From the NCBI GenBank assembly GCA_937888775.1, contig CALAQT010000584.1, forward strand, positions 1 through 5,363: 5,363 nt of DNA, read 5' to 3'. Below are positions 1 to 5,363 of the stretch, piece by piece (the stretch's first letter is position 1; every line of letters begins with the position of its first letter). The notes below the pieces were generated by a model, which saw nothing but the letters and a program-made list of their open reading frames with translations, ran no database searches and was not told the DNA's origin. The stretch comes from an uncultured Actinomycetes bacterium. Lineage in GTDB: Bacteria > Actinomycetota > Thermoleophilia > Solirubrobacterales > Solirubrobacteraceae. Both the position numbers and the translations under genes were made by a program.

Positions 1-920
1 AGCGCGGTCCGCAGCTTGATCTCGTTGACGCGATGGTCGCCGCGCACCATCACGAGCTTCATCTCGCCGCCGTCGAGCACGACCGGGAACGCCTTCAGCA
101 AGGCTCCAGCCGGCACATCCAGGGCGCGCACGACGGCGTCGATCGTCGTCAGGCCCGGGGTCGCGACGAGCTCGGGGGCGCCGGCGCTCGGCGGCAGCGC
201 CACCGGCTGCGGATCGGCGCTGGCCACCTCGACGTTGGCGGCATAACCGCCCGCGAGTGCCACCTCGTTCTCGCCGGCGGCACACGGAGCCATGTACTCG
301 TGGGCGCCAAGGCCACCCATCATCCCCACGTCGGCCTGCACTCGGTACCACTCCAGCCCGCAGCGGTCGCACATCCGGTCATAGGCCTCGACGTGCTTCT
401 CGTACGCGGCGGCCAAGCCGTCGGCGTCGCGGTCGAACGTGTACGCGTCCTTCATGATGAATTCGCGGGTCCGCAATATGCCAGCTCGCGGCCGCGCCTC
501 GTCCCGCTCCTTGACCTGGAAGTGGTAGAGGATCATCGGCAGCTCGCGGTAGGACTGCACGGCGGCGGCGACGTGGCCGGTGACAATCTCCTCGTGCGTC
601 ATCGCCAGCACCATCTCGGCGTCGCGGCGGTCCTTGAGCTTGAACAGCTCGTCGATCGCATAGCGGCCGGTCTTCCGCCACGGCTCAGCGGGGTGCAGCA
701 CCGGCATCAGCATCTCCTGCCCACCGATCGCGTTCATCTCCTCACGCACGATCCCCACCACGCGTTGATGCACCCGCCAGCCCGCCGGCAGCCAGGACCA
801 CAGACCCGAGCCGATCTGCCGGATCAGACCGGCCCTGACCATCAATTTATGAGAAATCGCCTCCGCGTCGGCTGGAGGGTCCCGTTCAGTGGGTAGGAAA
901 TAGGAGGAAAGCAAGGTCAC
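1..920 (-). CDS. proS: Prolyl-tRNA synthetase, N-terminal part (runs off left edge)
   Basis: Class II aminoacyl-tRNA synthetase that charges tRNA-Pro with proline in the cytoplasm. The 306 codons present align by eye with the N-terminal half of the roughly 570-residue bacterial (E. coli-type) enzyme. The opening has the family pattern 'FLPT...[19 protein letters not shown]' (residues 8-35), then motif 1 around 'MPVLHP' (72-77), the proline-binding THEE loop (108-111) and motif 2 from about 138 to 158 (RDEARPR...[11 protein letters not shown]). From about 225 the start of the inserted YbaK-like editing domain is seen ('LLKAFPVVL', '[14 protein letters not shown]'). Motif 3 and the anticodon-binding domain lie outside the window. 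The GTG at 918-920 is chosen because the conserved N-terminus begins only a few residues later; an ATG at 840-842 would remove 26 family-conserved residues. No strong Shine-Dalgarno precedes the GTG. A CxxC (184/187) precedes the '[10 protein letters not shown]' segment. It is transcribed divergently from the superoxide dismutase gene. Confidence 0.96.
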   Translation of the reverse strand, partial: MTLLSSYFLPTERDPPADAEAISHKLMVRAGLIRQIGSGLWSWLPAGWRVHQRVVGIVREEMNAIGGQEMLMPVLHPAEPWRKTGRYAIDELFKLKDRRDAEMVLAMTHEEIVTGHVAAAVQSYRELPMILYHFQVKERDEARPRAGILRTREFIMKDAYTFDRDADGLAAAYEKHVEAYDRMCDRCGLEWYRVQADVGMMGGLGAHEYMAPCAAGENEVALAGGYAANVEVASADPQPVALPPSAGAPELVATPGLTTIDAVVRALDVPAGALLKAFPVVLDGGEMKLVMVRGDHRVNEIKLRTA

Positions 921-1009
921 GACGGGCCAAAGCCTATCCGCCGCCGAGTCTTCCGGCCCGCTGCGTCGGTCTGATAGAACGGCTCAAACCAGCCAAGAAA
1001 GGAAATTGC
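921..1009. promoter_or_regulatory. Divergent intergenic region, proS / sod promoters (tentative)
   Basis: This 89-bp gap separates two divergent genes and so should hold both promoters. For sod, an extended -10-like string TGATAGAAC lies at 972-980 (TG, one base, then TAGAAC, 4 of 6 matches to TATAAT), about 30 nt before the ATG; no good -35 is visible at the right distance. For proS, the minus-strand hexamer TAGGCT (931-936) fits TANNNT and would start transcription only a few bases before the GTG, giving a very short leader. The sod ribosome binding site AAAGGA (998-1003) is clear, 6 nt from the ATG. Box assignments are inference from consensus only. No convincing operator palindrome (for example a Fur- or OxyR-like site) was seen. 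Confidence 0.35.
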
Positions 1010-1618
1010 ATGGCGTACAACGTGCCGCCCCTGCCCTACGACTACGACGCGCTCGAGCCGCACATCGACGAGGCGACGATGCGCGTGCACCACGACAAGC
1101 ACCATCAGGCCTACGTCGATAAGGCCAACGCGGCCCTGGCGGGCACCGAGTGGGCCGAGAAGCCCGTCGATGAGGTGCTGCGCAACCTGCAGTCGCTGCC
1201 TGAGGACAAGCGGGGACCGCTGCGCAACAACGCCGGCGGTCACTACAACCACTCGCTGTTCTGGGAGTGGATGGCGCCGGGCGCCGGCGGCGAGCCCGAA
1301 GGCGCTCTGCGTGCGGCGATCGACGCCGCGTTCGGCTCCTTCGATGACTTCAAGGCGAAGTTCAAGGACGCCGGCGTCAATCGGTTCGGCTCGGGCTGGT
1401 CCTGGCTCGTCCACGACGGCTCCGGACTCGCCGTGGTCTCCACGCCCAATCAGGACAATCCGGTCAGTGACGGCAAGACGCCGCTGCTGGGCGTCGACGT
1501 CTGGGAGCACGCCTACTACCTGAAGTATCAGAACCGCCGACCCGATTACATCGATGCGTGGTGGAACGTGGTCAACTGGCCCGCCGTGGCCGCCGCGTTC
1601 ACCAGCGCCGGAGGCTGA
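1010..1618 (+). CDS. sodA: Superoxide dismutase, Mn/Fe family (Mn-type signature)
   Basis: Converts superoxide to hydrogen peroxide and oxygen. The protein has 202 residues, the normal family length, and lacks a signal peptide, so it is cytoplasmic. The N-terminal helical-hairpin domain ('[13 protein letters not shown]' 8-20; '[11 protein letters not shown]' 26-36) is followed by the C-terminal alpha/beta domain. All four metal ligands are visible: His27, His81 (in 'NHSLFW'), Asp163 and His167 (in 'DVWEHAYY'). The gateway Tyr35 is present. Gly77 ('AGGHYNH') together with Gln148 ('PNQDNP') is the arrangement usual in Mn-dependent members; Fe enzymes usually carry the active-site Gln on the N-terminal side. 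Mn or cambialistic use is therefore likely, though sequence alone does not settle it. The ATG has a good ribosome binding site (AAAGGA at 998-1003). The gene is divergent from proS, and a 12-bp inverted repeat follows its stop by 35 nt. The next plus-strand gene begins 151 bp later, so co-transcription is uncertain. Confidence 0.97.
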   Translation: MAYNVPPLPYDYDALEPHIDEATMRVHHDKHHQAYVDKANAALAGTEWAEKPVDEVLRNLQSLPEDKRGPLRNNAGGHYNHSLFWEWMAPGAGGEPEGALRAAIDAAFGSFDDFKAKFKDAGVNRFGSGWSWLVHDGSGLAVVSTPNQDNPVSDGKTPLLGVDVWEHAYYLKYQNRRPDYIDAWWNVVNWPAVAAAFTSAGG

Positions 1619-1653
1619 ACCGCCTGAACCCGAGGCCGATCAGCGCGCGACAA

Positions 1654-1709
1654 GTGCCGTGATTCGAGATTTCGGGAGCAGATCTCGCGAGATTTCTGAA
1701 TCACGGCAC
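1654..1709. repeat. Perfect 12-bp inverted repeat with nested palindrome and direct repeats
   Basis: The left arm GTGCCGTGATTC (1654-1665) and right arm GAATCACGGCAC (1698-1709) are exact reverse complements, separated by 32 nt. The spacer is itself structured: ATCTCGCGAGAT (1682-1693) is a perfect 12-bp palindrome, and CGAGATTTC occurs twice in the same orientation (1665-1673 and 1688-1696). ATCTCG at 1682-1687 can therefore pair with either CGAGAT copy, giving two exclusive inner hairpins. It lies 35 nt after the sod stop and 60 nt before the hydrolase start. It could be a factor-dependent terminator for sod, a small REP/MITE-like element or a protein binding site. No T-run follows the right arm, so it is not a canonical intrinsic terminator. 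Confidence 0.85.
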
Positions 1710-1769
1710 CAAGACCGCATCCAGCGGTGTCGCGCGCTTGTCGGTCTCGACGCATCATTCGCGTACCCC

Positions 1770-2615
1770 ATGGAATACCGTGGCTCGATGCCCATCGGGG
1801 TACGCAGGGGCGCCCTCTTGTTCGTCGCTGTGATCGCGGCGCTTGGATCGGTCACGCCGCCGGCCAGCGCGAGGGCGGCGAAGACGCCAGCGGCGGATTG
1901 CCAACCGTTCGCAGGCAAGCCCTGCTTATTTCCGTTCCCGAGCAATCTGTTCACGCGGCCCGATCGCTCTTCGGGGACGGGTCTGCGGGTGCAGTTGCCC
2001 GTGGATGCGCTACCGGTTAGCAACCGCGGCGATCGGATCGACGTCGCCCCCTACGATCGCAACGACGGCTTCAGCCCCGGGAGCACGCTGATCGTCCACG
2101 TGCCGGGGTTAGACAACGCGCGGGCGCTCCAGAGCACAGGCGCGGTCGGCCTGCTGGACATGTCCCAGGCGTTGGACCCCCCCAATCAGCCAATCGTCGT
2201 GATCGATGAACGAACCGGGCGCCGAGCACTGATCTGGTCCGAGCTCGATCCGTACGCGACCGCGCCGCAGAGCACCGACTTGGTCATCCACCCTGGCGCC
2301 AGCTTCAGCGAGGGGGACACCTACGTCGTGGCGCTGCGGGGGTTGCGCGACGCCCGCGGTCGTCCGATCGCCGCGCCCGACTGGTTCGAGCGACTGCGAG
2401 ACGGTCGTGCGCTGTTGCCAACCGAGCGCTCCCAGCGTGGCCGCTACGCGCGAATCTTCGACGTGCTCAAACGGGCGGGGATTGCGCGCAGGAACCTTTA
2501 CGAGGCGTGGGACTTCACCGTTGGCTCGCGCCAAAGCCTCACCTCCCGGCTGCTCACGATCCGCAATGACGCGTTCGCGCAGCTGGGCGATCACAACCTC
2601 GCTGACGGCATGTGA
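1770..2615 (+). CDS. Secreted hydrolase-like protein, N-terminal part (frame broken at end)
   Basis: Encodes 281 residues from the ATG at 1770. A signal peptide is visible: basic n-region (VRR, 11-13), hydrophobic core about 15-28 and a likely Ala-Arg-Ala cleavage site near residues 34-36, so the product is exported. There is no lipobox at the cleavage site. The mature part starts with a Cys pair (44, 52) around 'PFPSNLF' (55-61), then 'DRNDGFSPGS' (96-105) and a beta-rich segment ('LIVHVPGLD', 'PIVVIDERTGRR', 'DTYVVALRGLRDARGRPI'). It ends in 'LYEAWDFTV...LTIRNDAFAQLGD'. From memory this resembles the N-terminal domain of large secreted lipase-like bacterial proteins in which the segment runs directly into an alpha/beta hydrolase; I cannot name the family with certainty. 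The frame stops at TGA 2613-2615, inside what looks like a continuous protein; the rest continues in another frame from 2612. No clear Shine-Dalgarno precedes either the ATG at 1770 or the one at 1788, which would also keep the signal peptide. Best read as the front half of one gene of about 700 codons. Confidence 0.8.
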   Translation: MEYRGSMPIGVRRGALLFVAVIAALGSVTPPASARAAKTPAADCQPFAGKPCLFPFPSNLFTRPDRSSGTGLRVQLPVDALPVSNRGDRIDVAPYDRNDGFSPGSTLIVHVPGLDNARALQSTGAVGLLDMSQALDPPNQPIVVIDERTGRRALIWSELDPYATAPQSTDLVIHPGASFSEGDTYVVALRGLRDARGRPIAAPDWFERLRDGRALLPTERSQRGRYARIFDVLKRAGIARRNLYEAWDFTVGSRQSLTSRLLTIRNDAFAQLGDHNLADGM

Positions 2616-3859
2616 CCGGCCGAGCGCCGAAGTTCACCGTTCTGAGCACAAGCAGCTTGATGCTCGGCGTGCGCGCCGTGCTGGGCAGCTTCCAAGTGCC
2701 GTGCTACCTGATCGTGTGCGGGCCGAGCGCGACGACGGGATTTCATTACAGCTCCACCAGCCCAAATGCGTTGCCGACCCGGATTCCCGGGAATATTGCG
2801 ACGGCCAGTTTCGAATGCCTGATCCCCAGCACCGCCGGGAATCCCGCCCCAGCGCGTATCTCGCTCTACGGTCATGGCTTCCTCGGCTCTTACCGGAACG
2901 TCGAGAGCCTCAATAACCAAGAGCTGGCGAGCGCTCACAACATCGTCCTGTGCGCAACGGACTGGTGGGGCCTCGCGCAGGGCGACAAGCGTTACGACAT
3001 CCACGCGATGATGCACCTGAGCAGGTTTCCGGCGATGGTCGATCGGATGCAGCAGGGCGTGTTGAACATGCTGTACCTGGGGCGGTTGATGATCAATCCG
3101 CAGGGCCTTGCGTCCGATCCGGCGTTTGCGCTGGGTGGCCGGCCCGTGATCGACACCTCTCACCTCTTCTACGACGGCAACAGCACCGGCGGCATCCAGG
3201 GCGGTATCACCACGGCGGTCGCGCCGGACTTCCGCCGGGCAGTGCTCGGCGTGACGGGCATCGACTGTGCAAACCTGCTGATTCCCAGGACCTCGGGCAT
3301 CGGGTCGCTGGGAGTGACCGCGTTTCGCCGCTTTTCCGATCTCTCGCTGCGCCCGGTGATCCTCGACCTGCTGCAACAGCTGTGGGATCGCGGCGATCCG
3401 GACGGCTACGCCGAGAACATGACCTCCGACCCGCTTCCGGACACACCGTCGCACACGGTGCTGATGCAGATCGCCTACGGCGACAAGGAGGTGCCGATGT
3501 ACGCCGCAGCGGTCGAGGCGCGCACCATCGGCGCATTCGCACACCAGCCCGCGCTGGACCTCGCCACCAACCGGATCCGCGACCGCAACCTGTTCTACGG
3601 GATCCCCGCGATCACGGCCTATCCGTTCAATGGCTCGGCGATCGTAGTCTGGGACAGCGGACCCGGATTGGTGCCGCCACCGCCGGTCGCGAGCATTCCC
3701 GGGCTGGTAAACGCGCCGCCGCCCAACTTCGATCCGCACGAAGTCGTTAGCTACACCCCCGAGGCGCAGACTCAGATCTCGGACTTCCTAGAGCCGAACG
3801 GTGCCGTAGTCGACGTCTGCAACGGCCAGCCCTGCCGCGCGATCGGCTATCAGCCCTGA
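2612..3859 (+). CDS. Alpha/beta-hydrolase-like domain, C-terminal part of the split secreted protein
   Basis: A frame of 415 codons opening with GTG at 2612 that overlaps the preceding TGA (GTGA). It carries alpha/beta-hydrolase hallmarks: an oxyanion-hole-like 'LYGHGFLGS' (85-93), a nucleophile elbow 'YDGNSTGG' (GxSxG, Ser191), a candidate acid Asp291 in 'AYGDKEVP', and a candidate His376 in 'DPHEVV' near the C-terminus. The triad is inferred from position and was not tested by alignment. Further recognisable blocks are 'CATDWWGLAQGD' (114-125), 'LSRFPAMVDRMQQG' (136-149) and 'NMTSDPLPDTPSH' (269-281). Several Cys (31/36, 69, 403/408) suit disulfides in an exported protein. By itself this half has no signal peptide, and its first residues (VTGRAPKFTVL) look like the interior of a longer protein. 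It is therefore probably the back half of the gene starting at 1770, separated by a frameshift; translationally coupled re-initiation at GTGA is the alternative. Substrate (lipid, ester or other) cannot be told. It converges on ispG. Confidence 0.8.
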   Translation: MTGRAPKFTVLSTSSLMLGVRAVLGSFQVPCYLIVCGPSATTGFHYSSTSPNALPTRIPGNIATASFECLIPSTAGNPAPARISLYGHGFLGSYRNVESLNNQELASAHNIVLCATDWWGLAQGDKRYDIHAMMHLSRFPAMVDRMQQGVLNMLYLGRLMINPQGLASDPAFALGGRPVIDTSHLFYDGNSTGGIQGGITTAVAPDFRRAVLGVTGIDCANLLIPRTSGIGSLGVTAFRRFSDLSLRPVILDLLQQLWDRGDPDGYAENMTSDPLPDTPSHTVLMQIAYGDKEVPMYAAAVEARTIGAFAHQPALDLATNRIRDRNLFYGIPAITAYPFNGSAIVVWDSGPGLVPPPPVASIPGLVNAPPPNFDPHEVVSYTPEAQTQISDFLEPNGAVVDVCNGQPCRAIGYQP

Positions 3860-3933
3860 CCGGCAAGTAGCTAGGGCTCACCGGCTCCAAGCCGATGAGA
3901 TCGTCCACCAGCCTTCGCCAGGCTCAGGCGCGC
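3860..3933. terminator. Convergent intergenic region with small hairpins (possible bidirectional terminator)
   Basis: This 74-bp gap lies between the ends of the hydrolase (plus) and ispG (minus). It holds three short self-complementary elements: CGGCT-CCA-AGCCG (3882-3894), AGCCT-TCGCC-AGGCT (3910-3924) and the palindrome AGGCGCGCCT (3926-3935), which overlaps the ispG stop codon. None is followed by a T-run on either strand, so intrinsic termination is not supported. Their clustering in a convergent gap fits factor-dependent or hairpin-assisted termination for both genes. Stems are only 5 bp, so confidence is low. Confidence 0.3.
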
Positions 3934-5238
3934 CTAGGCCCGGGTGAATCGCCGGCCGGCGACCGGCGACTGAGTCTCGTCCAGCCGCGCGGGCTCGGAA
4001 CCGAGCTCGACCAGGTCGACCTCGGTCTCCGGGTCGGCGGCATCCTCACCCGACTGGGCGGCGGCGGCCGCGGCTTCCATCGCGGCCATGCGCTCCGGAG
4101 TCAGCTCGCCGGCGCTGGCGGCTTCGATCCGCTCAAGCCCCTGCGCCGCCGCGGCCGCCTCGGAGGCATCGAACTCGACCCGGCCCGAGCTCACATACTT
4201 GTCGATCTCGGCGAACAGCGTGTCGACCAGTTGGTCGGTTGGCACCTTGCGCAGAGCCTCGCCCCGGCTGAAGATGAACCCCTCGTTCTTGGCCCCGGCG
4301 ATCCCGAAGTCCGCATGCTTGGCCTCGCCTATCCCATTGACCGCGCAGCCGAGCACCGCGACCTCGATCGGGTCCGCGTAGGCCTCCAGCCGGTGCTCGA
4401 TGTCAGCCACCACGGTGTCCATGTCGAACTGCAGCCGGCCGCAGGTGGGACAGGCGATCAGCACCGGTCCGCGCTCGCGCAGCTGCAGCGCTTTGAGGAT
4501 CTCCCAGGCCACCTTGACCTCTTCCTCGGCGTGGAAAGTCGACAGGGAGATCCGAATCGTGTCCCCGATTCCGTCGGCGAGCAGCGTTCCCAGGCCGACC
4601 GCCGACTTCAGCGAGCCAGTCCATTTGGTGCCCGCCTCGGTGATCCCGAGGTGCAGCGGATACGGAATCCGCTCCGACAGCAGCCGGTTGGACGCGATCG
4701 TGTTGGGCACGTTGGTCGATTTGATCGACACCTTGAAGTTCTGAAACTGCAACCGCTCCATCAGTTCCACGAATTCGACCGCGGCGCCGACCAGCGCGTC
4801 CACGGAATTCTCGCGCTCCAGCGCGTGCAGGTGCTTGGGCAGCGAGCCGGAGTTGACGCCGATCCGCAGCGGCGTGCCGAGTTGGGCCGCGCGCTCGGTC
4901 ACCTTGGCCACCTTGTCGGGCCCGCCGATATTGCCCGGATTGAGCCGCACGCAGTGGGCGCCGGCGTCGAGCGCCTTGAGCGCCAGTGTGTAGTTGAAGT
5001 GGATGTCGGCGATCACCGGGATCGGTGAGTCGCGCACGATCGTCTTGAGCGCCTCGGCGTCCTGTTCGCGCGGCACCGCGCAGCGCACGATGTCGGCTCC
5101 GGCCTCCGCGACGCGCCGGATCTGGTCCATCGTCGCCTGGAGGTCGGCGGTCTCGGTCTTGGTCATCGTCTGGATCGCGACCGGCGCGCCGCCGCCGATC
5201 GCCACGTCACCGACATGAATCTGGCGCTGAGAGGGCAT
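3934..5238 (-). CDS. ispG: 4-hydroxy-3-methylbut-2-enyl diphosphate synthase (IspG/GcpE)
   Basis: Penultimate enzyme of the MEP isoprenoid pathway: a cytoplasmic [4Fe-4S] protein that reductively opens methylerythritol cyclodiphosphate to HMBPP using electrons from flavodoxin or ferredoxin. The short bacterial two-domain form is seen: a TIM barrel at about 1-260 ('VGDVAIGGGAPVAIQTMTKTET' region near 9-30, 'VIADIHFNYTLAL' 75-87, 'VRLNPGNIGG' 97-106, 'RIGVNSGSL' 125-133, 'HLGITEAG' 196-203) and a C-terminal cluster domain. Cluster ligands are Cys263 and Cys266 ('CPTCGR'), Cys298 ('GCAVNGIGEA') and the conserved Glu305. The length of 434 exceeds the usual roughly 360-390: residues about 356-434 form an Ala/Glu-rich low-complexity tail after the conserved fold ends. 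The ATG at 5236-5238 is forced, since an in-frame TGA lies ten codons upstream with no ATG, GTG or TTG between. GAGGGA abuts the ATG, too close for a normal ribosome binding site; see the adjoining -10-like box. proS lies downstream in the same direction, beyond the plus-strand pair. Confidence 0.97.
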   Translation of the reverse strand: MPSQRQIHVGDVAIGGGAPVAIQTMTKTETADLQATMDQIRRVAEAGADIVRCAVPREQDAEALKTIVRDSPIPVIADIHFNYTLALKALDAGAHCVRLNPGNIGGPDKVAKVTERAAQLGTPLRIGVNSGSLPKHLHALERENSVDALVGAAVEFVELMERLQFQNFKVSIKSTNVPNTIASNRLLSERIPYPLHLGITEAGTKWTGSLKSAVGLGTLLADGIGDTIRISLSTFHAEEEVKVAWEILKALQLRERGPVLIACPTCGRLQFDMDTVVADIEHRLEAYADPIEVAVLGCAVNGIGEAKHADFGIAGAKNEGFIFSRGEALRKVPTDQLVDTLFAEIDKYVSSGRVEFDASEAAAAAQGLERIEAASAGELTPERMAAMEAAAAAAQSGEDAADPETEVDLVELGSEPARLDETQSPVAGRRFTRA

Positions 5239-5250
5239 TCCCTCAGTGTA
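5239..5250 (-). promoter_or_regulatory. Possible -10 box for a leaderless ispG transcript
   Basis: On the minus strand TACACT (5245-5250) fits the TANNNT -10 pattern and lies exactly 6 nt before the ispG ATG, so transcription would start at or next to the A of ATG. Leaderless mRNAs with this geometry are common in actinobacteria. The intervening GAGGGA is too close to the ATG to act as a standard ribosome binding site. No -35 match is seen at about 17 nt upstream (the hexamer there reads GCGGCT), so the call rests on spacing alone. Confidence 0.35.
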
Positions 5251-5264
5251 GAACGGCGTCCGCG

Positions 5265-5363
5265 GTCAGCCGCCGGCGTCCGGCCGGGGACGTCAGGCCG
5301 CCGGGCGTCAGGTCGCCCGGGTCAGGCCGCCCGGGTCAGGCCGCCCGGGTCAGGCCGCCGGGC
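5265..5363. repeat. GC-rich tandem repeat, unit about 14 bp (GTCAGGCCGCCCGG), reaching the window edge
   Basis: Five consecutive units start with GTCAGG: 5292-5306 (15 bp, ends CCGGGC), 5307-5320 (14 bp, one T for C), 5321-5334 and 5335-5348 (identical 14-mers), and 5349-5363 (15 bp, same as the first). Two degenerate relatives precede them at 5265-5277 and 5278-5291. Junctions create CCCGGG palindromes. Every GTCAGG unit places a TGA on the minus strand, and because the period is not a multiple of three these fall in all three minus-strand frames. The array is therefore not minus-strand coding; it is the spacer upstream of ispG. It may continue beyond 5363. Confidence 0.85.

Noticed and set aside
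33..896. Long plus-strand open frame (287 codons) opposite proS
   Set aside because: It is antisense to a clearly conserved prolyl-tRNA synthetase. Its composition (many His, Arg, Val, Leu) is typical of the mirror frame of a GC-rich gene, with no recognisable domain.
917..1510. Minus-strand open frame (197 codons) covering sod and the divergent gap
   Set aside because: Antisense to a complete superoxide dismutase with all ligands; it also crosses the promoter region and overlaps the proS start.
1654..1709. Canonical intrinsic terminator for sod
   Set aside because: The 32-nt loop and the absence of a T-run after the right arm do not fit; it is kept as a repeat or structured element instead.
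1554..1769. Upstream extension of the hydrolase frame to an ATG inside sod
   Set aside because: It would overlap sod by 65 bp, translate through the inverted repeat and put 72 residues in front of a clear signal peptide; the ATG at 1770 fits better.
2606..2615. Programmed -1 ribosomal frameshift at the hydrolase break
   Set aside because: No X-XXY-YYZ slippery heptamer is present and no strong stem is obvious just downstream, so an indel or re-initiation is more likely.
2591..3739. Minus-strand open frame (382 codons) opposite the hydrolase half
   Set aside because: Arg/Val/His-rich antisense frame with no motif; the plus strand carries the GxSxG and other conserved blocks.
3895..5028. Long plus-strand open frame (377 codons) opposite ispG
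   Set aside because: It is a shadow of ispG: codon positions mirror the real gene, there is no family pattern, and it covers the Ala/Glu tail as a low-complexity stretch.
5292..5363. CRISPR array at the right edge
   Set aside because: The units are contiguous 14-15-mers without unique spacers, so this is a simple tandem repeat.
1..5363. tRNA, rRNA or insertion-sequence genes
   Set aside because: No tRNA-like cloverleaf, rRNA-like stretch or transposase-like protein was recognised on either strand.

Overview
The window is high-GC bacterial DNA with four coding loci. Codon use, GC-rich wobble positions, weak Shine-Dalgarno signals and an ispG/proS neighbourhood point to an actinobacterial-type genome. 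The protein flavour reminds me of the Thermoleophilia (Solirubrobacter-like) lineages, but that placement is inference and was not tested by a search.

Layout, left to right: (1) 1-920, minus strand: the N-terminal 306 codons of prolyl-tRNA synthetase (proS), running off the left edge. (2) 921-1009: divergent promoter region between proS and sod. (3) 1010-1618, plus strand: a complete Mn/Fe-family superoxide dismutase with all four metal ligands. (4) 1619-1769: intergenic DNA holding a perfect 12-bp inverted repeat with a nested palindrome and direct repeats. (5) 1770-3859, plus strand: a secreted alpha/beta-hydrolase-like protein of about 700 residues. It is split into two reading frames (1770-2615 and 2612-3859) at a GTGA overlap, and a single missing base would explain the split. 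(6) 3860-3933: convergent intergenic DNA with small hairpins and a REP-like motif. (7) 3934-5238, minus strand: complete ispG (HMBPP synthase of the MEP isoprenoid pathway) with an unusual Ala/Glu-rich C-terminal tail. (8) 5239-5363: ispG upstream region, with a -10-like box placed for a leaderless start and a GC-rich tandem repeat of about 14 bp that reaches the right edge.

ispG and proS point the same way. In many bacteria, genes of the dxr / site-2 protease / ispG / proS group lie close together. Here a plus-strand pair (superoxide dismutase, then a secreted hydrolase) sits between them and faces the other way. The four loci do not form one pathway: ispG and proS are housekeeping, sod is oxidative-stress defence, and the hydrolase is an exported protein of unknown substrate.

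I did not find a convincing novel multi-gene system. The items most worth a second look are the split hydrolase, the structured inverted repeat after sod, and the tandem repeat upstream of ispG.
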